DNA of 62,546 bases from a virus: the IMG/VR virus record IMGVR_UViG_3300010158_000072, positions 1 through 62,546 of that record; one strand, written 5' to 3'. The translations under genes were made by a program, and so were the position numbers. Positions 1-6,267 of this stretch are shown piece by piece; within the stretch, counting starts at the first letter, position 1; every line of letters starts with the position of its first letter. The notes under the pieces were generated by a model. It was not told where the DNA came from. It ran no database searches and saw only the letters and a list, made by a program, of their open reading frames with translations.

Positions 1-1
1 G

Positions 2-79
2 CTTATGACGTTTATCAATGCACCTGCACCGATCGGTGAGCAGGTTCGTGGTTCGGCTGAGCTTCTAAACGAGGCTTGA
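2..79 (+). CDS. C-terminal end of an unidentified gene (partial)
   Basis: An open frame runs from the window edge to a TGA at 77-79. It encodes the last 25 residues of a protein, ending in SAELLNEA. The frame is open throughout and stops 7 nt before the tRNA, which is consistent with a real gene end. Too little is present to assign a family, and a chance open frame cannot be excluded. Confidence 0.45.
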   Translation, partial: LMTFINAPAPIGEQVRGSAELLNEA

Positions 80-86
80 TTTTTAT

Positions 87-162
87 TCGTGGTTAGTTCA
101 ATTGGTAGAACTACGGACTTTGAATCCGTGTGTTGGTGGTTCGAGCCCATCACCCCGAGCCA
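87..162 (+). tRNA. tRNA-Gln (anticodon TTG)
   Basis: A 76-nt cloverleaf can be folded by eye. The anticodon stem is ACGGA/TCCGT around the loop CTTTGAA, which gives anticodon TTG (Gln, reading CAA and partly CAG). The T arm is GGTGG-TTCGAGC-CCATC with one G-T wobble. The 3' CCA is encoded at 160-162. The acceptor stem TCGTGGT/ACCCCGA has one T-C mismatch at the fourth pair. Phage tRNAs usually supplement host tRNAs for codons the phage uses often. It lies just upstream of a small CDS starting at 178. Confidence 0.88.
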
Positions 163-177
163 ATTTTGGAGAATGAT

Positions 178-384
178 ATGGAAGTGGAACGCAGCTATAA
201 GCTTATGATTGGCCCAGCAGAATTGGCCACTCTGACAGAATGGATCAAAGATATGGATCCTCAGCCACACAAGATTACTCTTATCGGTGGTAGCACCGGT
301 ATTGGTTTCTGTCTTCGCGCAGAAATTGAAACATCCGAAGGCGAAGGTCTTTGGAAAGATATCACAGACTATGAGAACTGGTGA
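178..384 (+). CDS. Small conserved-type phage protein, 68 aa, unknown function
   Basis: I chose the ATG at 178 because GGAG lies at 168-171, seven bases upstream. A longer frame would start inside the tRNA. The 68-residue product (MEVERSYKLMIGPAEL...) is soluble and acidic with no recognised motif. It is followed 3 nt later by the next gene in the same direction, so the two are probably co-transcribed. No function can be assigned. Confidence 0.6.
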   Translation: MEVERSYKLMIGPAELATLTEWIKDMDPQPHKITLIGGSTGIGFCLRAEIETSEGEGLWKDITDYENW

Positions 385-387
385 AAC

Positions 388-1098
388 ATGAAAGTCAAGA
401 TTGGACCATATCTAACCTGGTACGGACCGTATCAAATTACAGATTACATTTTCTTCTGGACTAAGCGGCATCAGAGTGACGATGAAGATATGCGTTGGGA
501 TTATCGTCTCAAGGATAAGTTTGGTGATTGGCTTGCTGATACTTGGTTCGGTACTTTTTGTAATTGGATTCACGAAAAGCGCAAGCGTACAATCAGCGTA
601 AAGATTGCGCCATATGATACTTGGTCAATGGATCACACTCTCTCACTTATCATTCATCCTATGCTTGTACAGTTGAGAGATACCAAACACGGTGCTCCTT
701 TCACCGATGACGAGGATGTGCCTGAACATCTGCGTTCAACTAATGCTCCTCCCAAGAAAGATGAATGGGATACCGACGATCTTTTCTTTGATCGGTGGAA
801 CTGGATCCTTGATGAAATGATCTGGGCTTTCTATCAGGAAGCAAACGATGATCCCGATGCACCGCCGTTTCCTGAACTTGGTAGAAGCATTGTCAAGAAG
901 ATGGATCAGGAAGTCTTTACCGACATGCTTGTTCCACCAGAAGACGAGCAAGGTAACTGCTTTACCGACATGCTTGTTCCACCAGAAGACGAGCAAGGTA
1001 ACTGGGAAAAGTATCGTGCCGAAAATGATATCTTCGAAGAGCGTAAGCGAAACGCATTCAAGCTTTTCGGAAAATACTATCGCTCACTATGGGATTAA
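388..1098 (+). CDS. Conserved T4-like phage protein of unknown function, with a tandem in-frame duplication
   Basis: This 236-aa, Trp-rich, acidic protein has the sequence style of a family common in T4-like phages. The characteristic stretches are KIGPYLTWYGPYQ, DTWSMDHTLSLIIHPML, KHGAPFTDDEDVPEHLRST, WDTDDLFFDRWNWILDEMI and a C-terminal FKLFGKYYRSLWD. The biochemical role of the family is unknown to me. Residues 177-191 and 192-206 are a near-perfect tandem copy (FTDMLVPPEDEQGN followed by C or W), which looks like a recent 45-bp duplication. The gene follows the 68-aa gene by 3 nt and precedes a 55-aa gene by 3 nt. Confidence 0.8.
   Translation: MKVKIGPYLTWYGPYQITDYIFFWTKRHQSDDEDMRWDYRLKDKFGDWLADTWFGTFCNWIHEKRKRTISVKIAPYDTWSMDHTLSLIIHPMLVQLRDTKHGAPFTDDEDVPEHLRSTNAPPKKDEWDTDDLFFDRWNWILDEMIWAFYQEANDDPDAPPFPELGRSIVKKMDQEVFTDMLVPPEDEQGNCFTDMLVPPEDEQGNWEKYRAENDIFEERKRNAFKLFGKYYRSLWD
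916..1005 (+). repeat. 45-bp tandem duplication inside a coding gene
   Basis: Two adjacent 45-bp units (916-960 and 961-1005) differ only at the last base (TGC versus TGG). Because 45 is a multiple of three, the frame is kept and a 15-residue block is doubled. Near-identity at third codon positions implies a very recent event. Confidence 0.95.
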
Positions 1099-1101
1099 GC
1101 C

Positions 1102-1269
1102 ATGTCAGATAGCAACTATTCAGTAGACACTTTGAAGAAAGCAGCCTTCGTAGACGAATTGAATAATGTGCTAATCTCAATGAGCGATAATGATCCACAG
1201 AAGCGATGGATCATTTCATATCTCAATGAACGAATAAAAGAGATCGACGCTAGATATAAGGATCGGTAA
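1102..1269 (+). CDS. Small hypothetical protein, 55 aa
   Basis: This short frame starts at ATG 1102, 3 nt after the previous stop, and ends TAA at 1267-1269. Its stop overlaps the kdsA start (TAATG), as expected for a coupled operon gene. The product (MSDSNYSVDTLKKAAF..., ending IKEIDARYKDR) is charged and predicted mostly helical. No family is recognised. The tight packing with neighbours is the main support. Confidence 0.6.
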   Translation: MSDSNYSVDTLKKAAFVDELNNVLISMSDNDPQKRWIISYLNERIKEIDARYKDR

Positions 1270-2129
1270 TGTCATTCTATGATGATTGCGGCAATTCAAA
1301 ACCACTTAGTATTATTGCTGGTCCTTGTGCATTCGAGTCTCAGAAACATGCTATCTTTATGGCAGAGTCGCTGCAATCAATCGTAGATAGTGTTGGTAAA
1401 CGATTCGGGCAAGAAATCAACTTCATTTATAAGACGTCCTTCGATAAGGCTAATCGAACATCCGCTACTGCTTATAGAGGTGCAGGCTTCGACGAGGCTT
1501 TTTATGGAATAGACGCCGTCCGTGGTAGGGGCATTGAAGTCCTCACGGACGTACATGAAAACTGGCATTGCGATGCAGTGAATGCTGATGTTATTCAGAT
1601 CCCCGCATTTCTTTGTCGGCAAACTGACCTTCTTGAATCGGCTGCACAAACGCATAAGCCAGTCAATGTGAAGAAGGGCCAGTTTATGGCACCCGAAGAA
1701 ATGGGTAGCGTAGTCAAGAAGCTTGAGTATTTCGGCTGCAAGAAAATCATATTGACTGAGCGTGGTACCACGTTTGGCTATAAGAACCTTGTTGTCGATA
1801 TGCGCTCGCTTGAGATTATGAAGTATTGGGGTTACCCAGTCTTCATGGATTGCACTCATGCTGTACAGCTACCAGGTGGTAATGGATCAAGTTCTGGTGG
1901 GCAGAGTGAGTTTGTACCGCTTATCGCTCGCGCAGCCACGGCTGTAGGTATTGCTGGTTTGTTTATGGAAGTCCACGAGAATCCAAATAATGCACCATGC
2001 GATGGACCGAACATGATTGCACTTGACAAGTTCGACGCATTGTTGTATAGTTTACTTGAGATTGATGATGTAGTGAAAAGAAGTGAAAGGTTAGACAATG
2101 GCAATTTGGAAGCTGGAAACTCGGTATAA
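1269..2129 (+). CDS. kdsA: 3-deoxy-8-phosphooctulonate (KDO-8-phosphate) synthase
   Basis: KdsA condenses phosphoenolpyruvate with arabinose-5-phosphate to make KDO-8-P, the precursor of the KDO that joins lipid A to LPS core. The 286-aa length is normal for the family and the signature blocks are present: IAGPCAFES near residues 16-24, KTSFDKANRTS, DVHENWH, QIPAFLCRQTDL, VNVKKGQF, ERGTTFGY, DCTHAVQLPGG and CDGPN. The Cys in AGPC takes the place of the Asn of the E. coli enzyme. This places the protein in the metal-dependent class, as in Aquifex. It is an auxiliary metabolic gene. It may keep LPS synthesis going, or alter LPS, during infection. It starts by TAATG overlap and its end overlaps the next gene by 32 nt. 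Confidence 0.93.
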   Translation: MSFYDDCGNSKPLSIIAGPCAFESQKHAIFMAESLQSIVDSVGKRFGQEINFIYKTSFDKANRTSATAYRGAGFDEAFYGIDAVRGRGIEVLTDVHENWHCDAVNADVIQIPAFLCRQTDLLESAAQTHKPVNVKKGQFMAPEEMGSVVKKLEYFGCKKIILTERGTTFGYKNLVVDMRSLEIMKYWGYPVFMDCTHAVQLPGGNGSSSGGQSEFVPLIARAATAVGIAGLFMEVHENPNNAPCDGPNMIALDKFDALLYSLLEIDDVVKRSERLDNGNLEAGNSV

Positions 2130-2535
2130 GAAGAACATTCAGGAAACTGAATACTTCAATAAGGATGGGCAAGTTATTGAATACGAGACTTGGTGGCGTT
2201 GGGGTTATGCCAAGTTCGATGTTCCTGATGATGTAGATTTCAAGGATTATCTCAAAGCCGTTGAGGATATTGACCTTGATGATGATAATGGCATTGATAT
2301 CTATTCGCTTGACTATGATTTGATGGATCATAGCTTTGATGATGGCGTCGCGTGTTCGTGGACTTTTCCTGATGACATGGACGAGGAAGAGCAAGAGCGT
2401 ATCCAAGAGTTGTTTGATGAAGAGTGGCACGAAGGTATGGAAAACGATGGTTGGGAAGCTACCGATAGAGAAGTCGTATTTCATGGTCCATTTGATTTGA
2501 CAAAGGAAGAAGAGGACGGCGCTACTCATGGCTAA
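2098..2535 (+). CDS. Acidic conserved-type phage protein, 145 aa, unknown function
   Basis: The ATG at 2098 follows a purine-rich GAAAGG and overlaps the end of kdsA by 32 nt in another frame. The product is very acidic and aromatic (WWRWGYAKFDVPDDVDF, many D/E) and ends in FHGPFDLTKEEEDGATHG. Its look resembles small conserved proteins of T4-like phages that lack a function. It ends 8 nt inside the cupin gene, so the two are probably translationally coupled. Confidence 0.7.
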   Translation: MAIWKLETRYKKNIQETEYFNKDGQVIEYETWWRWGYAKFDVPDDVDFKDYLKAVEDIDLDDDNGIDIYSLDYDLMDHSFDDGVACSWTFPDDMDEEEQERIQELFDEEWHEGMENDGWEATDREVVFHGPFDLTKEEEDGATHG

Positions 2536-3301
2536 CGTGACAGGTAAGATTTGGGGTGACACCAGTGTTATTATTCAGAACGCATTGGTCGAGCTACATA
2601 AGATCAACGTAAAGGCAGGTTTTCGCTGCTCGGAGCACCTACATGAACATAAATGGAATGGATTCTACGTTGAATCAGGAGTACTGGAAATCCATGTACG
2701 AAAGAATAACTACGAGCTTACCGATGTTACTGTTCTCCGAGCAGGTGACTTTACTAGCGTTCGGCCTGGTGAATATCACTTCTTTGTTTGCACTGAAGCT
2801 TGCAGCGCACTAGAACTTTATTGGCCCGAACTCCTTAGCGAAGATATCAAGCGCAAGAACACTGGCGGTCCGATGGCTTCTAATATGCCACCGATCAAAA
2901 AGAATCCTGTCGCAGTACCAGTGCCGATTGATTTTGAGTATGATACTGGTCGTGTGATTCCTAAGTATGATAAAGCAGGCTATGCGACATTACCGCAGGG
3001 GCAAACAATTCATCCTGTAGGTATTGGACCAGTGATGTCGTCTATTATTTCTCCATCAGCGCAATTTGATTCGATGATGTTTGGTTCTGTGACGACAACC
3101 GTTGCTTCTAACTCTGGTCTAGCAGAATCATTGCGTAAACTAAATGCTAATGATTTACCTATTGTGCCTAAAGACCTTGGAACTTGTGTTTCAATTTGCA
3201 AACTTGGAGATGATGGAAGATGCACGGGATGTGGTCGTTCTTTGGAGGAGATAGAGATGGCGGGAGTAGCAGCAGGGAAAGTCAAGAAAAAGAAGGAATG
3301 A
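2528..3301 (+). CDS. Cupin domain fused to a C-terminal DUF1289 Cys motif
   Basis: The 257-aa protein has two recognisable parts. Residues about 15-95 form a cupin beta-barrel. They contain the metal-site pattern G-x5-H-x-H around residues 31-41 (SEHLHEHKWNGFYVESG) and the second cupin motif RPGEYHFF. A low-complexity, Pro-rich linker follows. Residues about 218-245 carry a DUF1289-type motif, CVSICKLGDDGRCTGCGR, with spacing C-x3-C-x7-C-x2-C (C220, C224, C232, C235), which probably binds metal. DUF1289 is normally a small stand-alone or terminal domain in Proteobacteria. The substrate of the cupin is unknown. The stop overlaps the next start (ATGA). Confidence 0.8.
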   Translation: MANVTGKIWGDTSVIIQNALVELHKINVKAGFRCSEHLHEHKWNGFYVESGVLEIHVRKNNYELTDVTVLRAGDFTSVRPGEYHFFVCTEACSALELYWPELLSEDIKRKNTGGPMASNMPPIKKNPVAVPVPIDFEYDTGRVIPKYDKAGYATLPQGQTIHPVGIGPVMSSIISPSAQFDSMMFGSVTTTVASNSGLAESLRKLNANDLPIVPKDLGTCVSICKLGDDGRCTGCGRSLEEIEMAGVAAGKVKKKKE

Positions 3302-3546
3302 TTGCAAGCATGAACGATACACCAGCGAGTATTATGACAAGCGAAACATTTGCTCGCATGGTAGAAGATCGTGTCTTCAATAAAAGTATGACATATATTG
3401 ACGCTTGCTTGGATGTGTGTACCGCGTCCGGGCTTGAACCCGAGAGTGTGCCTCGTCTCATCGGACCAAAAATCAAAAAGCTTATTCAATCAGAGGCGCT
3501 AGGTTCTAATCTAATCAAACGCACTGGAGCAAAGCTTCCGATATGA
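3298..3546 (+). CDS. gp33: Late transcription coactivator, gp33-like
   Basis: The ATG at 3298 overlaps the previous stop (ATGA), so I prefer it to an in-frame start at 3220 that would lie inside the cupin gene. The 82-aa product contains the family core: MTYIDACLDVC, GLEPESVPRLIGPKIKKLIQ and EAL. In T4, gp33 binds the RNA polymerase beta-flap and links it to the gp45 clamp for late transcription. The position before gp59 and gp32 matches the T4 order 33-59-32. The many NATAAATA late-promoter sites in this window fit a working gp33 pathway. The sigma gp55 and clamp gp45 genes are not in the window. Confidence 0.8.
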   Translation: MIASMNDTPASIMTSETFARMVEDRVFNKSMTYIDACLDVCTASGLEPESVPRLIGPKIKKLIQSEALGSNLIKRTGAKLPI

Positions 3547-4643
3547 TACCTGCATATAATAGTGGTGGTCCCACTTCAATGTCGAACCTTCATAGATGGT
3601 TTCAGGATCTAAAACTTCCACACATCCATTTGTATCAAGATTTTGCTCTCGATGGATTTACAATCAATTCATCAGTAACTAACAGATCGAAAAAAATCAC
3701 TCGCTACGAACTTGAGGATGCGAGAGATCCATACTTTGTTATCTTAGAGGCTATTAGTGACGTTATGGCAGTACCGTTAGACAAACTCCGTGAAATACTA
3801 AATCCAAAGGTCAATCAAATGCCGAATAGCCAAACTGCTTGGTCAGATGGTATCTACGATTATGCTGCTGATAGTACCATAATCGGTAGCACTCAATGGG
3901 TATCCGATAGCACCGTGGTAATAACAACAGGCGCTGGTGGTTCTGGTGGCATTGGTCATCCTGGTGCTGTAGGATCTAGTTTGCCTACGTTGGGTCAATG
4001 GATGGCAAATCCAAACGGCTCTATCACAAGGCAAGGGTTCGTTGATGATGTGCTTGGTATTGACTATAAGCACGAACAGATGGCGCGCAATGCATTGTTT
4101 ACAGATGCAGAGCAGGCCGAGATTCGCAATATGAAGTATGTTCTAAAGAATAACTATCTCAAGTTTGTGCCAGAAAAACTCATGTACAATGAAAAGGTAG
4201 TTGTCGCTGGCGGTTGTTTTGCGTCGTTTCTTAGCAAGGAACTGCCACATGATATTGATGTTTTCATCCTTGATGATGCCAAGACAAAACAGTACGTCAA
4301 AGAATATGTTGATGCAAGGATCTTAGATAAACCTGGCATGTTCAAGATCGGTAGCACCGACTATATGAACAATGACAAGATTGAATTTACTGCGTTTGAT
4401 ATGAATCATAAGAACCAGTTCGTTACTACATCATACACCACACGCGCGGAACTCATTGCTCATTTTGATATGGTGCATTGCTGCATATCATATACACCGT
4501 ACAATGATAAACTCTATATCACACGCGACGTATTTGATACGATTAAGAACACACAGATTCGATCTAATCAGTGCGGTATTATGGAACTAGTAGCACCGTG
4601 GCGCATTGAGAAGATGAAATCTCGAGGCTGGAGAATCAACTAA
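3543..4643 (+). CDS. Nucleotidyltransferase-fold phage protein
   Basis: The N-terminal ~170 residues of this 366-aa protein are unassigned. The C-terminal half looks like a poly(A)-polymerase/CCA-type nucleotidyltransferase head. It has VVAGGCFASFL then HDIDVFI (the GG...DxD pattern), followed by FDMVHCCISY, LYITRDVFDTI and a basic RIEKMKSRGW. Similar proteins occur in many T4-like phages without a proven substrate. Only one clear acidic pair is visible, so activity is uncertain. The gene starts by ATGA overlap with gp33 and ends by TAATG overlap with gp59. Confidence 0.65.
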   Translation: MIPAYNSGGPTSMSNLHRWFQDLKLPHIHLYQDFALDGFTINSSVTNRSKKITRYELEDARDPYFVILEAISDVMAVPLDKLREILNPKVNQMPNSQTAWSDGIYDYAADSTIIGSTQWVSDSTVVITTGAGGSGGIGHPGAVGSSLPTLGQWMANPNGSITRQGFVDDVLGIDYKHEQMARNALFTDAEQAEIRNMKYVLKNNYLKFVPEKLMYNEKVVVAGGCFASFLSKELPHDIDVFILDDAKTKQYVKEYVDARILDKPGMFKIGSTDYMNNDKIEFTAFDMNHKNQFVTTSYTTRAELIAHFDMVHCCISYTPYNDKLYITRDVFDTIKNTQIRSNQCGIMELVAPWRIEKMKSRGWRIN

Positions 4644-5236
4644 TGGAAGGCATGACAGCATACCAACGCTATCAGGCTCTCAAGCTTCACTTCACATCCG
4701 ACTATGACTTCATCAAATACTCTGGCAAAATCAAAAAGATATCCGAAGCGTCCTTTCTAAAGCGCAAGGACCAATATCTCTTTCGCAAGATTGAACGCAA
4801 ATATAGCGATGACGAACTAACCAATTTCTTTGTCGCTAACTTTGTCTCGTCTGCCGGTGTACGATGGGTCGGTGATATGTCAGGACCCGAGTCAGAGAAA
4901 GTTTATGTTGCTTGGTTGAAGCGCATGGAAACTTTCTCGTACCAGCTCAAAGAAGAACTAAATAAAATCGTTGATGATGTGGATGATCCGAAGTCTTTAT
5001 TGAAGACGACTGGTGAGCATCCACAACTAATCAAACTCTATATGGGCAATAAGGTCTCTGCGGAAACCGTAATTGCTTTTGATATTGCCTTCAATGTGCT
5101 TGATGCATGGAACAAGGTAATTGGCGATACCATCATATGGCCTGAGGTGTATCGCCAACTAAAAAAGTACAGGCCATTCGTGAGAGTTGATCCTGATAAC
5201 ATCAAAAAGATTATGCGTCAGGTGTTTTTGTCTTGA
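4643..5236 (+). CDS. gp59: DNA helicase loader gp59
   Basis: gp59 loads the gp41 replicative helicase onto gp32-coated DNA at forks and recombination intermediates. The 197-aa product is close to the length of T4 gp59 (217). It begins with the family pattern AYQRYQALKLHFTSDYDFIKYSGK and has the helical C-terminal half ending PFVRVDPDNIKKIMRQVFLS. It sits directly upstream of gp32, as in T4. The start overlaps the previous stop (TAATG). Confidence 0.92.
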   Translation: MEGMTAYQRYQALKLHFTSDYDFIKYSGKIKKISEASFLKRKDQYLFRKIERKYSDDELTNFFVANFVSSAGVRWVGDMSGPESEKVYVAWLKRMETFSYQLKEELNKIVDDVDDPKSLLKTTGEHPQLIKLYMGNKVSAETVIAFDIAFNVLDAWNKVIGDTIIWPEVYRQLKKYRPFVRVDPDNIKKIMRQVFLS

Positions 5237-5263
5237 CATTTGCACCAGAATAGTGTATAAATA
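5233..5263 (+). promoter_or_regulatory. Composite promoter of gene 32 (sigma70-like and late-type)
   Basis: TTGACA at 5233-5238 and TATAAA at 5256-5261 are separated by 17 nt, an ideal sigma70 promoter. The same -10 is part of TATAAATA (5256-5263), the T4 late promoter consensus. It lies 62-69 nt upstream of the gp32 start in an 88-nt leader, with a GGAG ribosome site just before the ATG. The -35 overlaps the end of gp59. Gene 32 could therefore be transcribed both early and late. Confidence 0.85.
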
Positions 5264-5273
5264 ACATGTTATT
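5260..5273. promoter_or_regulatory. 14-bp perfect palindrome at the gene 32 transcription start
   Basis: AATAACATGTTATT is its own reverse complement. It overlaps the end of the -10 element and covers the expected start site. It could be a repressor operator, or a short hairpin at the 5' end of the gp32 mRNA, whose T4 counterpart is autoregulated through a structured leader. Function is not shown by sequence alone. Confidence 0.5.
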
Positions 5274-5324
5274 ATGATTGAGTGAATAAAAAATCCATAC
5301 AACACATACAACGGAGATACACAT

Positions 5325-6233
5325 ATGAATGAAGCATTTATGAACCTCAAGCGCAATCGCGAATCCTCACTTGAGCGTCTTACCAAAGAAATCAACAAGC
5401 TATCAACTAAGGAAACTGGTTCGTCTAAGGACGAGCGTTTCTGGCAACCTGAAGTAGACAAGATGGGTAATGGCTTTGCTGTTATTCGCTTTCTTCCTGC
5501 TCCTGCTGGTGAAGAAGTTCCGTGGGTCCGTGTTTGGAATCATGGCTTTCAGGGCCCAGGTGGTTGGTATATTGAGAACTCTTTGACTACCATCGGTCAG
5601 CAAGATCCTGTATCTGAGATGAACTCCAAGCTTTGGAATTCTGGCAACGATAAGGATAAGGAAATTGTCCGTCAGCGTAAGCGTCGTCTCAACTACATCT
5701 CAAACATTGTCGTACTCAAGGATCCTGCACATCCTGAGAATGAAGGCAAAGTCTTTCTTTTCAAGTACGGAAAGAAGATTTGGGATAAGATCAATGAGGT
5801 TATGAATCCTCAGTTTGAAGATGAGAAGCCTGTCAACCCATTTGAGTTGTGGGATGGCGCGAACTTCAAGCTAAAGATCCGCAAGGTCGAAGGCTATCGC
5901 AACTATGATAAGTCCGAGTTTGAAGGCAAGGCTCCTCTTGCTGATAATGATGAAGATATGGCTGCAATGTGGCAAGGTGCTAATTCGCTTCAGGCTTTTC
6001 TTGCGCCGTCTAACTTCAAGTCTTACGATGAGTTGAAGGCAAAGCTGGAGAAGGTTCTTGCTGAGCCGGCTGGTGCATCTTATCGCAATGAGGATGACAT
6101 CCCTTTTGACCGTCCGACTGCCCGTTCAATGGCTGCACCAGCAGTAGGGAAGTCGGCACCTGCTCCAAAGGCTAAGGCTGTAGATGATGACGACCTGTCA
6201 TTCTTCGAAAAGCTCGCTGAGGATGACGAGTAA
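5325..6233 (+). CDS. gp32: Single-stranded DNA-binding protein gp32
   Basis: gp32 coats single-stranded DNA and coordinates replication, recombination and repair. The 302-aa length matches T4 (301). The layout is a basic N-terminal cooperative segment (MNLKRNRESSLERLTKE), an OB-fold core (FAVIRFLPAP, NYISNIVVLKDPAHPENEGK, LFKYGKKIWDKI, FELWDGANFKLKI) and an acidic C-terminal tail (DDDDLSFFEKLAEDDE) used for partner binding. The zinc-binding Cys of T4 gp32 are absent. The whole protein contains no cysteine. The T4 finger region is replaced by HGFQGPGGWYIENSLT, as in gp32 of marine T4-like phages. The gene is monocistronic between a strong promoter and a terminator. Confidence 0.95.
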   Translation: MNEAFMNLKRNRESSLERLTKEINKLSTKETGSSKDERFWQPEVDKMGNGFAVIRFLPAPAGEEVPWVRVWNHGFQGPGGWYIENSLTTIGQQDPVSEMNSKLWNSGNDKDKEIVRQRKRRLNYISNIVVLKDPAHPENEGKVFLFKYGKKIWDKINEVMNPQFEDEKPVNPFELWDGANFKLKIRKVEGYRNYDKSEFEGKAPLADNDEDMAAMWQGANSLQAFLAPSNFKSYDELKAKLEKVLAEPAGASYRNEDDIPFDRPTARSMAAPAVGKSAPAPKAKAVDDDDLSFFEKLAEDDE

Positions 6234-6240
6234 GACACTA

Positions 6241-6267
6241 GGGGGAACCGGGTTCCCCCTTTTTTTT
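6241..6267 (+). terminator. Rho-independent terminator after gene 32
   Basis: An 8-bp GC-rich stem, GGGGGAAC/GTTCCCCC with loop CGG, is followed by eight T (6260-6267). It starts 7 nt after the gp32 stop. It is oriented for the plus strand; the minus-strand side has no T run. The stop codon of the opposing gene (6266-6268) overlaps the T tract. Confidence 0.93.

Noticed and set aside
1377-2562. Long minus-strand open frames opposite kdsA and the next gene
   Set aside because: They are antisense to clearly conserved coding sequences, lack ribosome sites and show no family pattern.
3220-3297. Upstream in-frame start that would extend gp33 by 26 residues
   Set aside because: The extension lies inside the DUF1289 coding region of another frame and has no family similarity; the ATGA junction at 3298 is the better start.
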